From Bacteroidales bacterium (GTDB lineage Bacteria; Bacteroidota; Bacteroidia; Bacteroidales; UBA932), in contig JAFPGC010000010.1 in NCBI GenBank assembly GCA_017423025.1, positions 1 through 64,000 on the forward strand: DNA of 64,000 bases, written 5' to 3'. The notes below the pieces were generated by a model, which was given only the letters and a program-made list of their open reading frames with translations, was not told the origin of the DNA and ran no database searches. Below are positions 41,097 to 49,113 of the stretch, piece by piece (the stretch's first letter is position 1; every line of letters begins with the position of its first letter). The position numbers and the translations under genes are program-made.

Positions 41097-41735
41097 CTAT
41101 CGGTCTAAACAGGCCAGGAAAAGGCCTCTATCCGCACTTTCACAGGCTTTTATGCGCTCTTTTAGGCGATACAGGCGGTTATAGACGTAGGGTTTGTCCT
41201 TTTCAAGAAGGGTAGAGATGGTCGTGGAAGAGAAGCCGGAGGCAGCAAAAAGGTATAGCAGGTAATCTTCTTGTTTCAACTTCGGAAAAGTGTTCCTCAG
41301 CTTGATCATGACGTTGTCTGAGCTCTCGTTGAGGGCCTGTTCCAACTGTTTTTGGACACCCTCATCGGCCCTTAAACCTTCCACGATGGAACGGACTTCC
41401 TTTAGAATTCTGGGTTGCAGATTTTCGGTCCCTTCATAGATATAATACTGCTCGCACAAACGGTCTAATGCATTGAATGTACGGCTGTTAGGGCGCTGAC
41501 GAAGGGCGCCGAGACGCGCTTGAAGATCCTCTGCGATGGACATGATGCGCTCGTTTTCCTCGCGCTCTTCCAGCAGCTGCTTTTCCAACTGGGCTTTTCG
41601 GGCCCAAAAGTAGAGGACCAGGGTGGCCAAAATGGCCGTTATGAGCAGAAAAAGCGGCCCATAATCCTGACTATCCTCCCGTACGCAAGACGCCGAGAGG
41701 ATAGTCAAATTTATGATTATAAGCGCTTTTCGCAT
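41097..41735 (-). CDS. Short membrane-anchored coiled-coil helix-turn-helix protein
   Basis: This 212-residue protein starts with a lipoprotein-like signal (ILSASC, Cys about 17) followed at once by a transmembrane helix (about 27-45). A coiled coil (about 47-80) leads to a C-terminal helical domain. There LRNTFPKLKQEDYLLYLFAA, then GFSSTTISTLLEKDKPYVYN, resembles the DNA-binding end of large Bacteroidota TPR regulators. The sensor part of those regulators is absent. It lies 5 bp after glyQS and may be co-transcribed. Direct DNA binding is an inference. Confidence 0.6.
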   Translation of the reverse strand: MRKALIIINLTILSASCVREDSQDYGPLFLLITAILATLVLYFWARKAQLEKQLLEEREENERIMSIAEDLQARLGALRQRPNSRTFNALDRLCEQYYIYEGTENLQPRILKEVRSIVEGLRADEGVQKQLEQALNESSDNVMIKLRNTFPKLKQEDYLLYLFAASGFSSTTISTLLEKDKPYVYNRLYRLKERIKACESADRGLFLACLDR

Positions 41736-41740
41736 AAATG

Positions 41741-43279
41741 TTACAGGTTGCGGAGGAGATTGGTGAGAGAGACCTTCTTTTCAATCATGGAACGGAGGTC
41801 TTCGATCTTCACGCGCTCCTGCGTCATGTTGTCGCGGTCGCGTACGGTGACGCAGCCGTCGTTCAGAGAATCGTGGTCCACGGTTACGCAGAACGGCGTT
41901 CCAATGGCGTCCTGGCGGCGATAGCGCTTTCCAATAGAGTCTTTCTCGTCGTACTGGTAGGAGAAGTCGTACTTGAGTTCGTCTACGACCTTCTGGGCCA
42001 GTTCCGGCAGGCCGTCCTTCTTCACCAGCGGCATTACGGCCACCTTGATGGGAGCCAGCGGGGCGGGAATCTTCATTACAACGCGCTCCTCGCCATTTTC
42101 CAGCTTCTCTACCGTATAGGAGTGGGCCAGCACGGCCAGGCACATACGGTCTACACCGATGGACGTCTCGATAACATAGGGAGTATAGGAGGTATTCTCC
42201 TCAGGATCAAAGTATTCGATCTTTTTGCCGGAGAACTTCTGATGGTTGCCCAGGTCGAAGTTGGTACGGCTGTGAATGCCTTCCAGTTCCTTGAAGCCGA
42301 AGGGGAAGTTGAACTCGATATCCGTGGCGGCGTTGGCGTAGTGGGCCAGCTTCTCGTGGTCGTGGAAACGGTAATTATCGGCCCCCATTCCCAGGTTTAC
42401 GTGCCATTTCATGCGGGTTTCCTTCCATTTCTTGAACCAATCCAGCTCGGTGCCGGGCTTGATGAAGAACTGCATCTCCATCTGCTCGAACTCGCGCATG
42501 CGGAAGATAAACTGGCGGGCCACAATCTCGTTGCGGAAGGCCTTGCCGATCTGGGCGATACCGAAAGGAATCTTCATCCGGCCGGTCTTCTGGACGTTCA
42601 GATAGTTCACAAAAATGCCCTGGGCGGTCTCCGGACGCAGATAAATGAGGTTGGCGCCGTCGGCAGTGGAGCCCATGGAGGTGGAGAACATCAGGTTGAA
42701 CTGACGCACCTCGGTCCAGTTGCAAGTACCGGAAATGGGGCACACGATGTTACAGTCGATGATAATCTGGCGATATTCGGCAAAATCGTTGGCCTTTTCG
42801 GCAGCCACATAACGGTCGTGTACCTTGTCATATTTGGCCTTTTCGCGCAGCACATTGGGGTTTGTAGCCCGGAACTGGGCCTCGTCAAAGGCGTCTCCGA
42901 ACTTCTTTTTGCCCTTAGCCACCTCTTTTTCAATCTTTTCCTCGATCTTGCCCAGGTAATCTTCGATGAGGACATCGGCCCTGTAGCGCTTCTTGGAATC
43001 TTTGTTGTCGATGAGGGGGTCGTTGAAGGCTCCTACGTGTCCGGAGGCCTCCCAGATGCGCGGGTGCATGAAAATAGCGGAGTCAATGCCCACGATATTC
43101 TCATTCAGGCGGGTCATGGCCTCCCACCAATAGTTTTTGATGTTGTTTTTGAGCTGGACACCCATCTGGCCATAGTCATAAACGGCTGCCAGACCGTCGT
43201 AAATCTCGCTGGAAGGGAAGATAAAGCCATACTCCTTGCAGTGAGCTACCAACACTTTAAATAATTCGTCTTGTGTCAT
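41741..43279 (-). CDS. glyQS: Glycyl-tRNA synthetase (alpha2 type)
   Basis: This 512-residue class II synthetase charges tRNA-Gly. Motif 2 is seen in IGKAFRNEI and REFEQMEMQFF. The N-terminal GFIFPSSEIYDGLAAVYDYG, ANLIYLRPETAQGIFVNY, the motif 3 region SIGVDRMCLAVL and the anticodon-binding domain (about 395-512) are all in order. It is the single-chain alpha2 form. The minus-strand -7 box TAAATTTG (43320-43313) overlaps the stop of folK, so glyQS has its own promoter beside possible read-through. Confidence 0.95.
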   Translation of the reverse strand: MTQDELFKVLVAHCKEYGFIFPSSEIYDGLAAVYDYGQMGVQLKNNIKNYWWEAMTRLNENIVGIDSAIFMHPRIWEASGHVGAFNDPLIDNKDSKKRYRADVLIEDYLGKIEEKIEKEVAKGKKKFGDAFDEAQFRATNPNVLREKAKYDKVHDRYVAAEKANDFAEYRQIIIDCNIVCPISGTCNWTEVRQFNLMFSTSMGSTADGANLIYLRPETAQGIFVNYLNVQKTGRMKIPFGIAQIGKAFRNEIVARQFIFRMREFEQMEMQFFIKPGTELDWFKKWKETRMKWHVNLGMGADNYRFHDHEKLAHYANAATDIEFNFPFGFKELEGIHSRTNFDLGNHQKFSGKKIEYFDPEENTSYTPYVIETSIGVDRMCLAVLAHSYTVEKLENGEERVVMKIPAPLAPIKVAVMPLVKKDGLPELAQKVVDELKYDFSYQYDEKDSIGKRYRRQDAIGTPFCVTVDHDSLNDGCVTVRDRDNMTQERVKIEDLRSMIEKKVSLTNLLRNL

Positions 43280-43312
43280 ATAGATTGTACTTTATACTTT
43301 CAGAAAAGCCTG

Positions 43313-43320
43313 CAAATTTA
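43313..43320 (-). promoter_or_regulatory. -7 box of glyQS overlapping the folK stop
   Basis: TAAATTTG on the minus strand, 34 nt before the glyQS ATG. Confidence 0.6.
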
Positions 43321-43800
43321 CTCAAATATTTCGTGAAACACCTCTCTGACGGCTGGTTTCGAAATCTCCAGGAGCGGCTTTTTCACAAAATCCCGCTGGC
43401 CGATGAGGGGGTGGGGGACTATAAGCTCGTCTGTATGAATGATTTCCGTTCCGTAGAAAAGAATGTCTATGTCAATGATCCGATTATGGTAGATCCGCTT
43501 GCCATTGGCATCAAAAAGGGCTTCCTCGGTCCTTCCAAGGGCCCGCTCTATGGCCTTGGCCTGGTGGAGAATCTCAGTAGCGTGCTCTACCGGCGTGCCT
43601 TTGCGGGGAAGGCGGTAAAGGACACACAGATTCAGGAAATCGGGTCCTTCAAAGCCCCAGGCAGGCGTAGAAATGATGCGGGAAAGGCGCTCCGGGTGCG
43701 TTTCAAAGGCCTCGTCCAACAGATTCATGGCCTTCAGGAGGTTCAAATCCCGGTCTCCCAAGTTGGAGCCCAGCCCCAGAAACACGTCTACCCTTTCCAT
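43318..43800 (-). CDS. folK: HPPK, folate biosynthesis
   Basis: This 160-residue protein is 6-hydroxymethyl-7,8-dihydropterin pyrophosphokinase, which makes the activated pterin for dihydropteroate synthase. It shows the start LGLGSNLGDR, the substrate loop and the signature RIIDIDILFYG followed by VPHPLIGQRDFV. The stop of the preceding gene and this start are adjacent, so it belongs to the same transcript as the suf-type genes upstream. Confidence 0.95.
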   Translation of the reverse strand: MERVDVFLGLGSNLGDRDLNLLKAMNLLDEAFETHPERLSRIISTPAWGFEGPDFLNLCVLYRLPRKGTPVEHATEILHQAKAIERALGRTEEALFDANGKRIYHNRIIDIDILFYGTEIIHTDELIVPHPLIGQRDFVKKPLLEISKPAVREVFHEIFE

Positions 43801-44181
43801 TTAGTCGTTCAATTTTCCGTAGTCGTCCTCTTCATAGTCCAGTCCCAGCTCTACGCGGGCTTCCTCGGAGAGCATGCTGCGGTCCCAGACGGGGTCAAAT
43901 GTGAGTTCTATGGTGCATTTGGTGACTCCTGGGACACTTTCCACGCCCTGCTGGACCTCCATCATCACCTGGTCGGCCATAGGGCAATTAGGGGCGGTAA
44001 ACGTCATCAGGAGCGAAACCTCCCGCGCCTTGTTGATGGTAAGCTCATAAACAAGGCCCAAATCATATATGTTCACGGGGATTTCGGGGTCGTAAACCTC
44101 TTTAAGGGCCGATATTACAGCCGCATAGAGGGGTTGCAGCTCCTTCACGTCTTCCGCCGTCAGAACTTCCTTATCTGCCAT
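43801..44181 (-). CDS. MIP18/DUF59 Fe-S assembly protein (SufT-like)
   Basis: This 126-residue protein has the DUF59 pattern VYDPEIPVNIYDLGLVYEL and TFTAPNCPMADQVMMEVQQG, including the conserved Cys. Such proteins help mature Fe-S proteins and often lie in suf clusters. I chose the ATG at 44181, which overlaps the sufE stop by 11 bp; an in-frame ATG at 44208 would lie deeper in sufE. It is co-transcribed with sufS and sufE. Confidence 0.9.
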   Translation of the reverse strand: MADKEVLTAEDVKELQPLYAAVISALKEVYDPEIPVNIYDLGLVYELTINKAREVSLLMTFTAPNCPMADQVMMEVQQGVESVPGVTKCTIELTFDPVWDRSMLSEEARVELGLDYEEDDYGKLND

Positions 44182-44581
44182 TTTCTGCCAAATTCTTAAT
44201 AGTATCAATCATGGAAACCAGGCCATTGGCGCGGGTAGGGGAGAGATTCTCCTTCAGGCCGATTTCTGCCACGAAGCCAAAGTCATCGGTAGCAATCTCT
44301 TCGCGCGTACGCCCGGAATAGACGCTGATGAGAAGGGAAATAATGCCCTTCGTAATGATGGCATCGCTGTCGGCCGAGAAATAAAGCATACCATCGCGCT
44401 CTTCGGCATCCAGCCAAACGCGTGACTGACAGCCTTTTATGAGGCGGTCTTCGGTTTTCTTCTCTTCAGGGAACGGCTCTAATGATTTACCCAGCTCGAT
44501 CAAGTATTCGTACTTGTCCAGCCACTCGTCATACAGAGAGAATTCCTCTATGATTTCCTGTTTCTTTTCTTCCAACGTCAT
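44171..44581 (-). CDS. sufE: SufE sulfur acceptor
   Basis: This 136-residue SufE-family protein takes persulfide sulfur from SufS. The acceptor cysteine lies in LIKGCQSRVW (about residue 50), followed by DSDAIITKGIISLL and the C-terminal SPTRANGLVSMI. The start at 44581 follows the sufS stop by one base, so the two are tightly coupled. Confidence 0.94.
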   Translation of the reverse strand: MTLEEKKQEIIEEFSLYDEWLDKYEYLIELGKSLEPFPEEKKTEDRLIKGCQSRVWLDAEERDGMLYFSADSDAIITKGIISLLISVYSGRTREEIATDDFGFVAEIGLKENLSPTRANGLVSMIDTIKNLAENGR

Positions 44582-44582
44582 G

Positions 44583-45803
44583 TTACTGCAACATTTCAAT
44601 GGCCCTTAGCAGGCTGGTTATGAAATATTTAGCCTCGTCCAACGTGTTATACGGGGCAAAAGAGGCCCTCAGCAGGCCCGTAACGCCCAGATGGTCCATC
44701 AATGGTTCTGCACACATCTGGCCGGAACGGACGGCAACGCCCATTTTATCCAAAATAAGGGCAAGATCCTCGTGATGGGCGCCTTTAACTGCAAAAGAGA
44801 AGACCGGAATCTTCGCCTCCGGGCATGTTCCATATAGAACAATTCGATTGTCCTGGGTCAACTGGGTATAAATGTAATCCAGAATGGCCTTCTGCTCGGC
44901 CTGAACTTCCGGGTTTTCACGGGCCGATTCGGCAAAATCCAGCGCCGGGACCAGCGTGGGAACGGCGTTGAAGTTTTGCGTTCCGGCTTCAAACTTCATG
45001 GGAAGGGGAGCGTAGGTTGTGCCGCTAAAACGCACGGTTTCAATCATTTCACCCCCGCCCATGTAAGGAGGCATGGCGTCCAGCCACTTCCTTTTTCCGT
45101 ACAGCACACCGGTTCCGGTTGCGGCATAAATCTTATGGCCGGAGAAAGCGTAGAAATCGCAGTCCAGATCCTGGACATCTACCTTCTCATGGACTATGCC
45201 CTGAGAACCGTCCACCAAAACGGGAACACCCGCAGCATGACAAACGGACACCAGTTCCTTAACTGGATTAACAACCCCTAATACATTGGAAATGTGAGCA
45301 ATAGCAACAATTTTAGTGCGGGCGGTCAGGAGTTTCTTGAGGATCTCTGGATTAAGCCGCCCGTCTTCTTCCACATCCAAAACCTTAAGCACGGCACCCT
45401 TGCGTTCGCAAAGGAGCTGCCAGGGCACGATGTCGGAATGGTGCTCGCACACGGTCACAACCACATCATCTCCTTGATTCACAAATAGTTGACCATAAGA
45501 ACTGGCAACCAAATTGATAGAAGCGGTAGCTCCGGAAGTGAAAATGATCTCCTCTCGAGCGGATGCGTTAATGAAGGTCTTAACCCTATCGCGGGCGCCT
45601 TCATAGGCTTCCGTTGCCTGGGCGGCTAGAGAATGTACCGCCCTGTGTATGTTTGCGTTAGATCCTTCGACCAGGCCTTTCCAGCAATCTACGACCGCCT
45701 GGGGCCTCTGGGCCGTGGCTGCATTATCCAAATACACCAGCGATTTTCCGTACACACAGGTGTCCAGAATAGGGAATTGGCTGCGTATTTCGGTAATAGT
45801 CAT
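44583..45803 (-). CDS. sufS: Cysteine desulfurase SufS
   Basis: This 406-residue PLP enzyme removes sulfur from cysteine for Fe-S clusters. It shows YLDNAATAQRP, the PLP lysine in SGHKIYAATGTGVLYG, ANIHRAVH and the catalytic cysteine in RSGQMCAEPLM (the SufS RxGxHCA-like loop, here with Met in place of His). I chose the ATG at 45803; an in-frame start at 45824 would overlap the -7 box. SufB, SufC and SufD are not in the window. Confidence 0.94.
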   Translation of the reverse strand: MTITEIRSQFPILDTCVYGKSLVYLDNAATAQRPQAVVDCWKGLVEGSNANIHRAVHSLAAQATEAYEGARDRVKTFINASAREEIIFTSGATASINLVASSYGQLFVNQGDDVVVTVCEHHSDIVPWQLLCERKGAVLKVLDVEEDGRLNPEILKKLLTARTKIVAIAHISNVLGVVNPVKELVSVCHAAGVPVLVDGSQGIVHEKVDVQDLDCDFYAFSGHKIYAATGTGVLYGKRKWLDAMPPYMGGGEMIETVRFSGTTYAPLPMKFEAGTQNFNAVPTLVPALDFAESARENPEVQAEQKAILDYIYTQLTQDNRIVLYGTCPEAKIPVFSFAVKGAHHEDLALILDKMGVAVRSGQMCAEPLMDHLGVTGLLRASFAPYNTLDEAKYFITSLLRAIEMLQ

Positions 45804-45808
45804 TTGCT

Positions 45809-45839
45809 TTTGATAATTCTGCAAATTTACATAAATTTG
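45809..45839. promoter_or_regulatory. Back-to-back promoters of sufS and ruvA
   Basis: On the plus strand TTTG (45809-45812), 19 nt, then TAAATTTG (45832-45839), 4 nt before the ruvA ATG. On the minus strand TAAATTTG (45829-45822) serves sufS. The two -7 boxes are 2 bp apart and form the palindrome GCAAATTTA-CA-TAAATTTGC. Confidence 0.75.
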
Positions 45840-45843
45840 CGAT

Positions 45844-46431
45844 ATGTTAGATTATATTAAAGGACAAATCGTCGAACTGACGCCCACGGAACTCGTCCTG
45901 GACAACCACGGAATAGGGTACAGCATTCTAATTTCCCTACAAACCTATGAGGCTTTTCAGGGGAAAACGGAAACGGTAGCCTACATCCATCACTACATCC
46001 GCGAAGACGAAGAACTCTTTTTTGGCTTTGCCACAAAAGACGAGCGGGAGCTGTTCCGGCTCCTTATCAGCGTCTCTGGAATCGGAGTCGCTTCGGCCAG
46101 GATGATGCTGTCTACCCTCACCTCTGAGGAAATCCGTCAAGCTATTCTGGCAGAGGATGTTAACAAGATTAAATCCGTTAAAGGAATAGGCCTCAAGAGT
46201 GCCCAGAGAATGGTTCTGGAGCTCAAGGACAAGGTGGTCAAGGGAGAAGGAAGCGCCGAAACGGCACTATTCAAAACGGACACGAACGCCCTGGTGGAAG
46301 AAGCTACTACCGCCCTGGTCATGTTGGGCTTCTCCAAGGCCAACATCGCCAAAGTCATGCCCGCGATCCTCAAAGACAATCCCACGGCAAAGGTAGAAGA
46401 CATAATCAAAGCGGCCCTAAAGCGACTGTAA
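45844..46431 (+). CDS. ruvA: Holliday junction protein RuvA
   Basis: This 195-residue protein binds four-way DNA junctions and recruits the RuvB motor. The N-terminal OB domain begins MLDYIKGQIVELTPTELVLD and has YTHHVREDE-like YIHHYIREDEELFFGF. The two helix-hairpin-helix motifs are SGIGVASARMML and KGIGLKSAQRMVLELKDK. A C-terminal RuvB-binding domain (about 145-195) ends the chain. It is monocistronic, and its transcript is expected to be leaderless. Confidence 0.95.
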   Translation: MLDYIKGQIVELTPTELVLDNHGIGYSILISLQTYEAFQGKTETVAYIHHYIREDEELFFGFATKDERELFRLLISVSGIGVASARMMLSTLTSEEIRQAILAEDVNKIKSVKGIGLKSAQRMVLELKDKVVKGEGSAETALFKTDTNALVEEATTALVMLGFSKANIAKVMPAILKDNPTAKVEDIIKAALKRL

Positions 46432-46477
46432 ACAGATTTTCCTGCTCCGCTACAGGACACGAATGACACAATTAATC

Positions 46478-46512
46478 ACAAAGAAGCCCGGCATCAACCG
46501 GGCTTCTTTGTT
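46478..46512. terminator. Bidirectional terminator, ruvA / mnmG
   Basis: AAAGAAGCCCGG pairs perfectly with CCGGGCTTCTTT over CATCAA. The downstream arm runs into a parS-like site. Confidence 0.88.
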
Positions 46513-46524
46513 CCACATGGAACA
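46509..46524. other. parS-like site 1
   Basis: TGTTCCACATGGAACA, a 16-bp perfect palindrome directly beside the mnmG stop codon. It differs from the central site only in the middle two bases. Confidence 0.65.
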
Positions 46525-48393
46525 CTATCTTCCGAAATAGACAAGAAGAACAGATATATCCGCAGGCGATACGCCAGAAATTCTTGAAGCCTGCGCAATG
46601 GTCTCAGGCTTATATTTCTTGAGCTTCTGTCTACACTCTATCGTGAGTCCCTGCAGATCATCAAAATTAAAGTCGTCGGGAATTCGAATATACTCCAGGC
46701 GATTGTTCTTCTCGGCCTGAAGCTTCTCCCTTTCAATGTAGCCAGCATACTTAATAGAGACCTCTGCGGCAGTAATCTCATCTTCTGTGAAATTGGATTT
46801 TGTTCCACGTGGAACAAAATCAAGTAACTTCGCCAACTCCAGTTCTGGTCTAGAGACCAAATCTGAAAGATGTTTAGACTCGGAAAGAGGCGTGGAACCA
46901 GCTGAGAGAAGGTAATCATTTACAATATCAGCACGAATCTTTGTACGAGAACACATTTCAGAAAGCTCAGTAACCGCTTCTTGCTTCGACATCATAGCGG
47001 AATAACGTTCCTCAGAAGCCAAACCCAACTGATGGGAAAGAGCCGTAAGACGGAAATCAGCATTGTCCTGGCGTAAGAGAATACGATATTCCGCTCGTGA
47101 AGTAAACATGCGATAAGGCTCGTCTACACCCTTGTTTATAAGGTCATCAATCAGGACTCCGATATAGGCTTGATCACGACGAAGAATAAGTGGCTCTTGT
47201 TCCACGAGGAACAAATGAGCATTAATGCCAGCTACTATGCCCTGTGCGGCCGCCTCTTCATAACCGGTGGTTCCATTAACCTGGCCAGCCAAGAAGAGAT
47301 TCTGGACAACTTTAGAGCGCAAAGAATAATGAAGATACTGAGGGTCGAAGTAATCGTATTCAACGGCATAGGCCGGCTTAAAGAAAACAGCGTTCTCTAA
47401 ACCTTCGATTGCGTGGACGGCCTCTAACTGGATTTCTAAAGGCAAAGAAGAGGAGAAACCTTGAAGGTAATATTCAGGGGAATGAACACCTTCCGGCTCC
47501 AGGAACAACTGATGGGAGTCTTTATCGGCAAAGGTCCTTAGCTTATCCTCAATGCTGGGACAGTAACGCGGGCCGCGGCCCTGGATCATACCAGTAAAAA
47601 GAGGAGAACGGTCAAAACCGGTCCGAAGAATGTCATGCACCTTCTCGTTGGTATGAAGAAGATAACAGTCCATTTGCTGACCGGACTTCTGAACAGCAGA
47701 CGGGACATCCAAAAAAGAAAAGCGCTCCGGATTGGGATCACCAGGCTGACGGACCAGCTTAGAGGTATCAATAGAACGAAAGTCAATTCGAGGGGGAGTC
47801 CCCGTTTTCATTCGGGCGGTTGGAATTCCAAAAGAGGCCAGCTGGTCAGAAATACCATAAGAAGCTTTCTCCCCAATTCGTCCTCCCTCGAAAGAATGCT
47901 GACCTATGTACATCTTTCCATTAAGGAAGGTCCCGGCGGTCAAAACAACCGCCTTAGAATGGAAAAATGCACCGGTAACAGTACGGACGCCGGCAATTAC
48001 ATCATTCTCAAAGAGGAAATCTGCGGCAAAATCGGCGTAAATGCTTAATTTAGAATTGGTTAGAAGGGTTTTTAACCAGGTGCTGGAAAAGAGCTGTTTG
48101 TCGCATTGGGCACGCGGACTCCACATAGCTGGACCTTTTGAACGGTTCAGCATTCGGAACTGAAGCGTTGATGCATCAGTAACCAAACCGGAGAATCCAC
48201 CTAAGGCGTCAATCTCACGAACGATCTGACCTTTGGCAATTCCACCGACCGCCGGGTTACAACTCATCTTTGCAAGCCCGTTTAAATCCGGGGTAATCAA
48301 TAAAACAGAAGACCCCATATTGGCAGCAGCCATGGCGGCTTCACAGCCGGCATGACCACCGCCCACAACTATTACATCAAAATCGTTGTTCAT
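46525..48393 (-). CDS. mnmG: tRNA uridine-modifying enzyme MnmG (GidA)
   Basis: This 622-residue FAD protein works with MnmE to place the carboxymethylaminomethyl group on U34 of tRNAs. It has the FAD motif [16 protein letters not shown], then [41 protein letters not shown] and [16 protein letters not shown], followed by the C-terminal helical domain. It overlaps ybeY by 4 bp. Codon use is clearly AT-richer than in most of the window. Two parS-like sites lie inside the gene and a third at its end; mnmG is often near the replication origin. Confidence 0.96.
   Translation of the reverse strand: MNNDFDVIVVGGGHAGCEAAMAAANMGSSVLLITPDLNGLAKMSCNPAVGGIAKGQIVREIDALGGFSGLVTDASTLQFRMLNRSKGPAMWSPRAQCDKQLFSSTWLKTLLTNSKLSIYADFAADFLFENDVIAGVRTVTGAFFHSKAVVLTAGTFLNGKMYIGQHSFEGGRIGEKASYGISDQLASFGIPTARMKTGTPPRIDFRSIDTSKLVRQPGDPNPERFSFLDVPSAVQKSGQQMDCYLLHTNEKVHDILRTGFDRSPLFTGMIQGRGPRYCPSIEDKLRTFADKDSHQLFLEPEGVHSPEYYLQGFSSSLPLEIQLEAVHAIEGLENAVFFKPAYAVEYDYFDPQYLHYSLRSKVVQNLFLAGQVNGTTGYEEAAAQGIVAGINAHLFLVEQEPLILRRDQAYIGVLIDDLINKGVDEPYRMFTSRAEYRILLRQDNADFRLTALSHQLGLASEERYSAMMSKQEAVTELSEMCSRTKIRADIVNDYLLSAGSTPLSESKHLSDLVSRPELELAKLLDFVPRGTKSNFTEDEITAAEVSIKYAGYIEREKLQAEKNNRLEYIRIPDDFNFDDLQGLTIECRQKLKKYKPETIAQASRISGVSPADISVLLVYFGR
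46801..46816. other. parS-like site 2
   Basis: TGTTCCACGTGGAACA, a perfect palindrome close to the ParB-binding consensus TGTTTCACGTGAAACA. It is inside mnmG, so it is kept despite coding constraint. Confidence 0.75.
47198..47213. other. parS-like site 3
   Basis: TGTTCCACGAGGAACA differs from site 2 at one central position. It is also inside mnmG, 397 bp from site 2. Confidence 0.65.
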
Positions 48394-48809
48394 ATCTGGC
48401 CCCTCTGGGAGAGATAATAATTCTCTTTAGCGCGCATGGTAGCAATATCCTCCTCGGAATGATCGTCATACCCGATAAGATGAAGCAAACCATGAACAAT
48501 AACGCGATTCAGTTCATCGGCAAACTCGGTCCCGTAAAAAGCGGCGTTTTCCCTTACAGAGTCGATACTTATAAACAAGTCTCCAGAAAGGCGATTTCCC
48601 TCACAATAATCGAAAGTGATGATGTCTGTGTAATAATCGTGTTGCAGATATTTTATATTGACATCAAGAATATAATTATCGGAACAAAAGACAATTGCCA
48701 CATCACCAAGCCGCTTGGCTTCACTCTCGGCAACAAACTTTAGCCAACGGGAAGTCAAGCGTTTTTCCTTAAAAGGGAAAACGATATCTTCGGTAAAGTA
48801 AGATACCAT
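48390..48809 (-). CDS. ybeY: rRNA maturation endonuclease YbeY
   Basis: This 139-residue zinc endoribonuclease takes part in 16S rRNA 3' processing and ribosome quality control. The metal site is [19 protein letters not shown], close to the family HGxLHLxGYDH pattern. It overlaps mnmG by 4 bp and starts 1 bp after the STAS gene stop, so it is part of a continuous unit from 51.2 kb to 46.5 kb. Confidence 0.94.
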   Translation of the reverse strand: MVSYFTEDIVFPFKEKRLTSRWLKFVAESEAKRLGDVAIVFCSDNYILDVNIKYLQHDYYTDIITFDYCEGNRLSGDLFISIDSVRENAAFYGTEFADELNRVIVHGLLHLIGYDDHSEEDIATMRAKENYYLSQRGQI

Positions 48810-48810
48810 C

Positions 48811-49113
48811 TTACTCTACATCAAAAATGGAAATGAAACCCGAAATGTCAAGGACATCACGAATGACATCATTTACATTCTTAAGAACAACACGGGATCC
48901 GACGGACTTGGCCTGCTTAAGAATGCTCAAGAGGACGCGAAGACCACTGGAGGAGATGTATTCCAATTCAGTACAGTCAAGTACAATCTCCTTGCCTTTG
49001 CTATCCAAAAGGGGCTGTAGAGCCACTTCTGTTTCCTGAGCAGCAGCCGTGTCTAATTCGCCGGACAGAGTTGCAATGAATCTCTCGTCAGTTTCTTTAA
49101 TAGTAGTGATCAT
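48811..49113 (-). CDS. STAS-domain anti-sigma-antagonist-like protein
   Basis: This 100-residue single-domain STAS protein has the phosphorylatable serine in LEYISSSGLRVLLSIL (about 55-58), as in SpoIIAA and RsbV. In partner switching, an HATPase kinase phosphorylates this serine and a PP2C phosphatase removes the phosphate. Both activities are encoded by the adjacent gene, which overlaps this one by 4 bp. The downstream target is not visible: no sigma factor of the SigB type is nearby. Confidence 0.92.
   Translation of the reverse strand: MITTIKETDERFIATLSGELDTAAAQETEVALQPLLDSKGKEIVLDCTELEYISSSGLRVLLSILKQAKSVGSRVVLKNVNDVIRDVLDISGFISIFDVE

Noticed and set aside
41738..43264. A 508-codon plus-strand frame over glyQS
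   Set aside because: It is exactly antisense to a complete glycyl-tRNA synthetase and its translation shows no domain.
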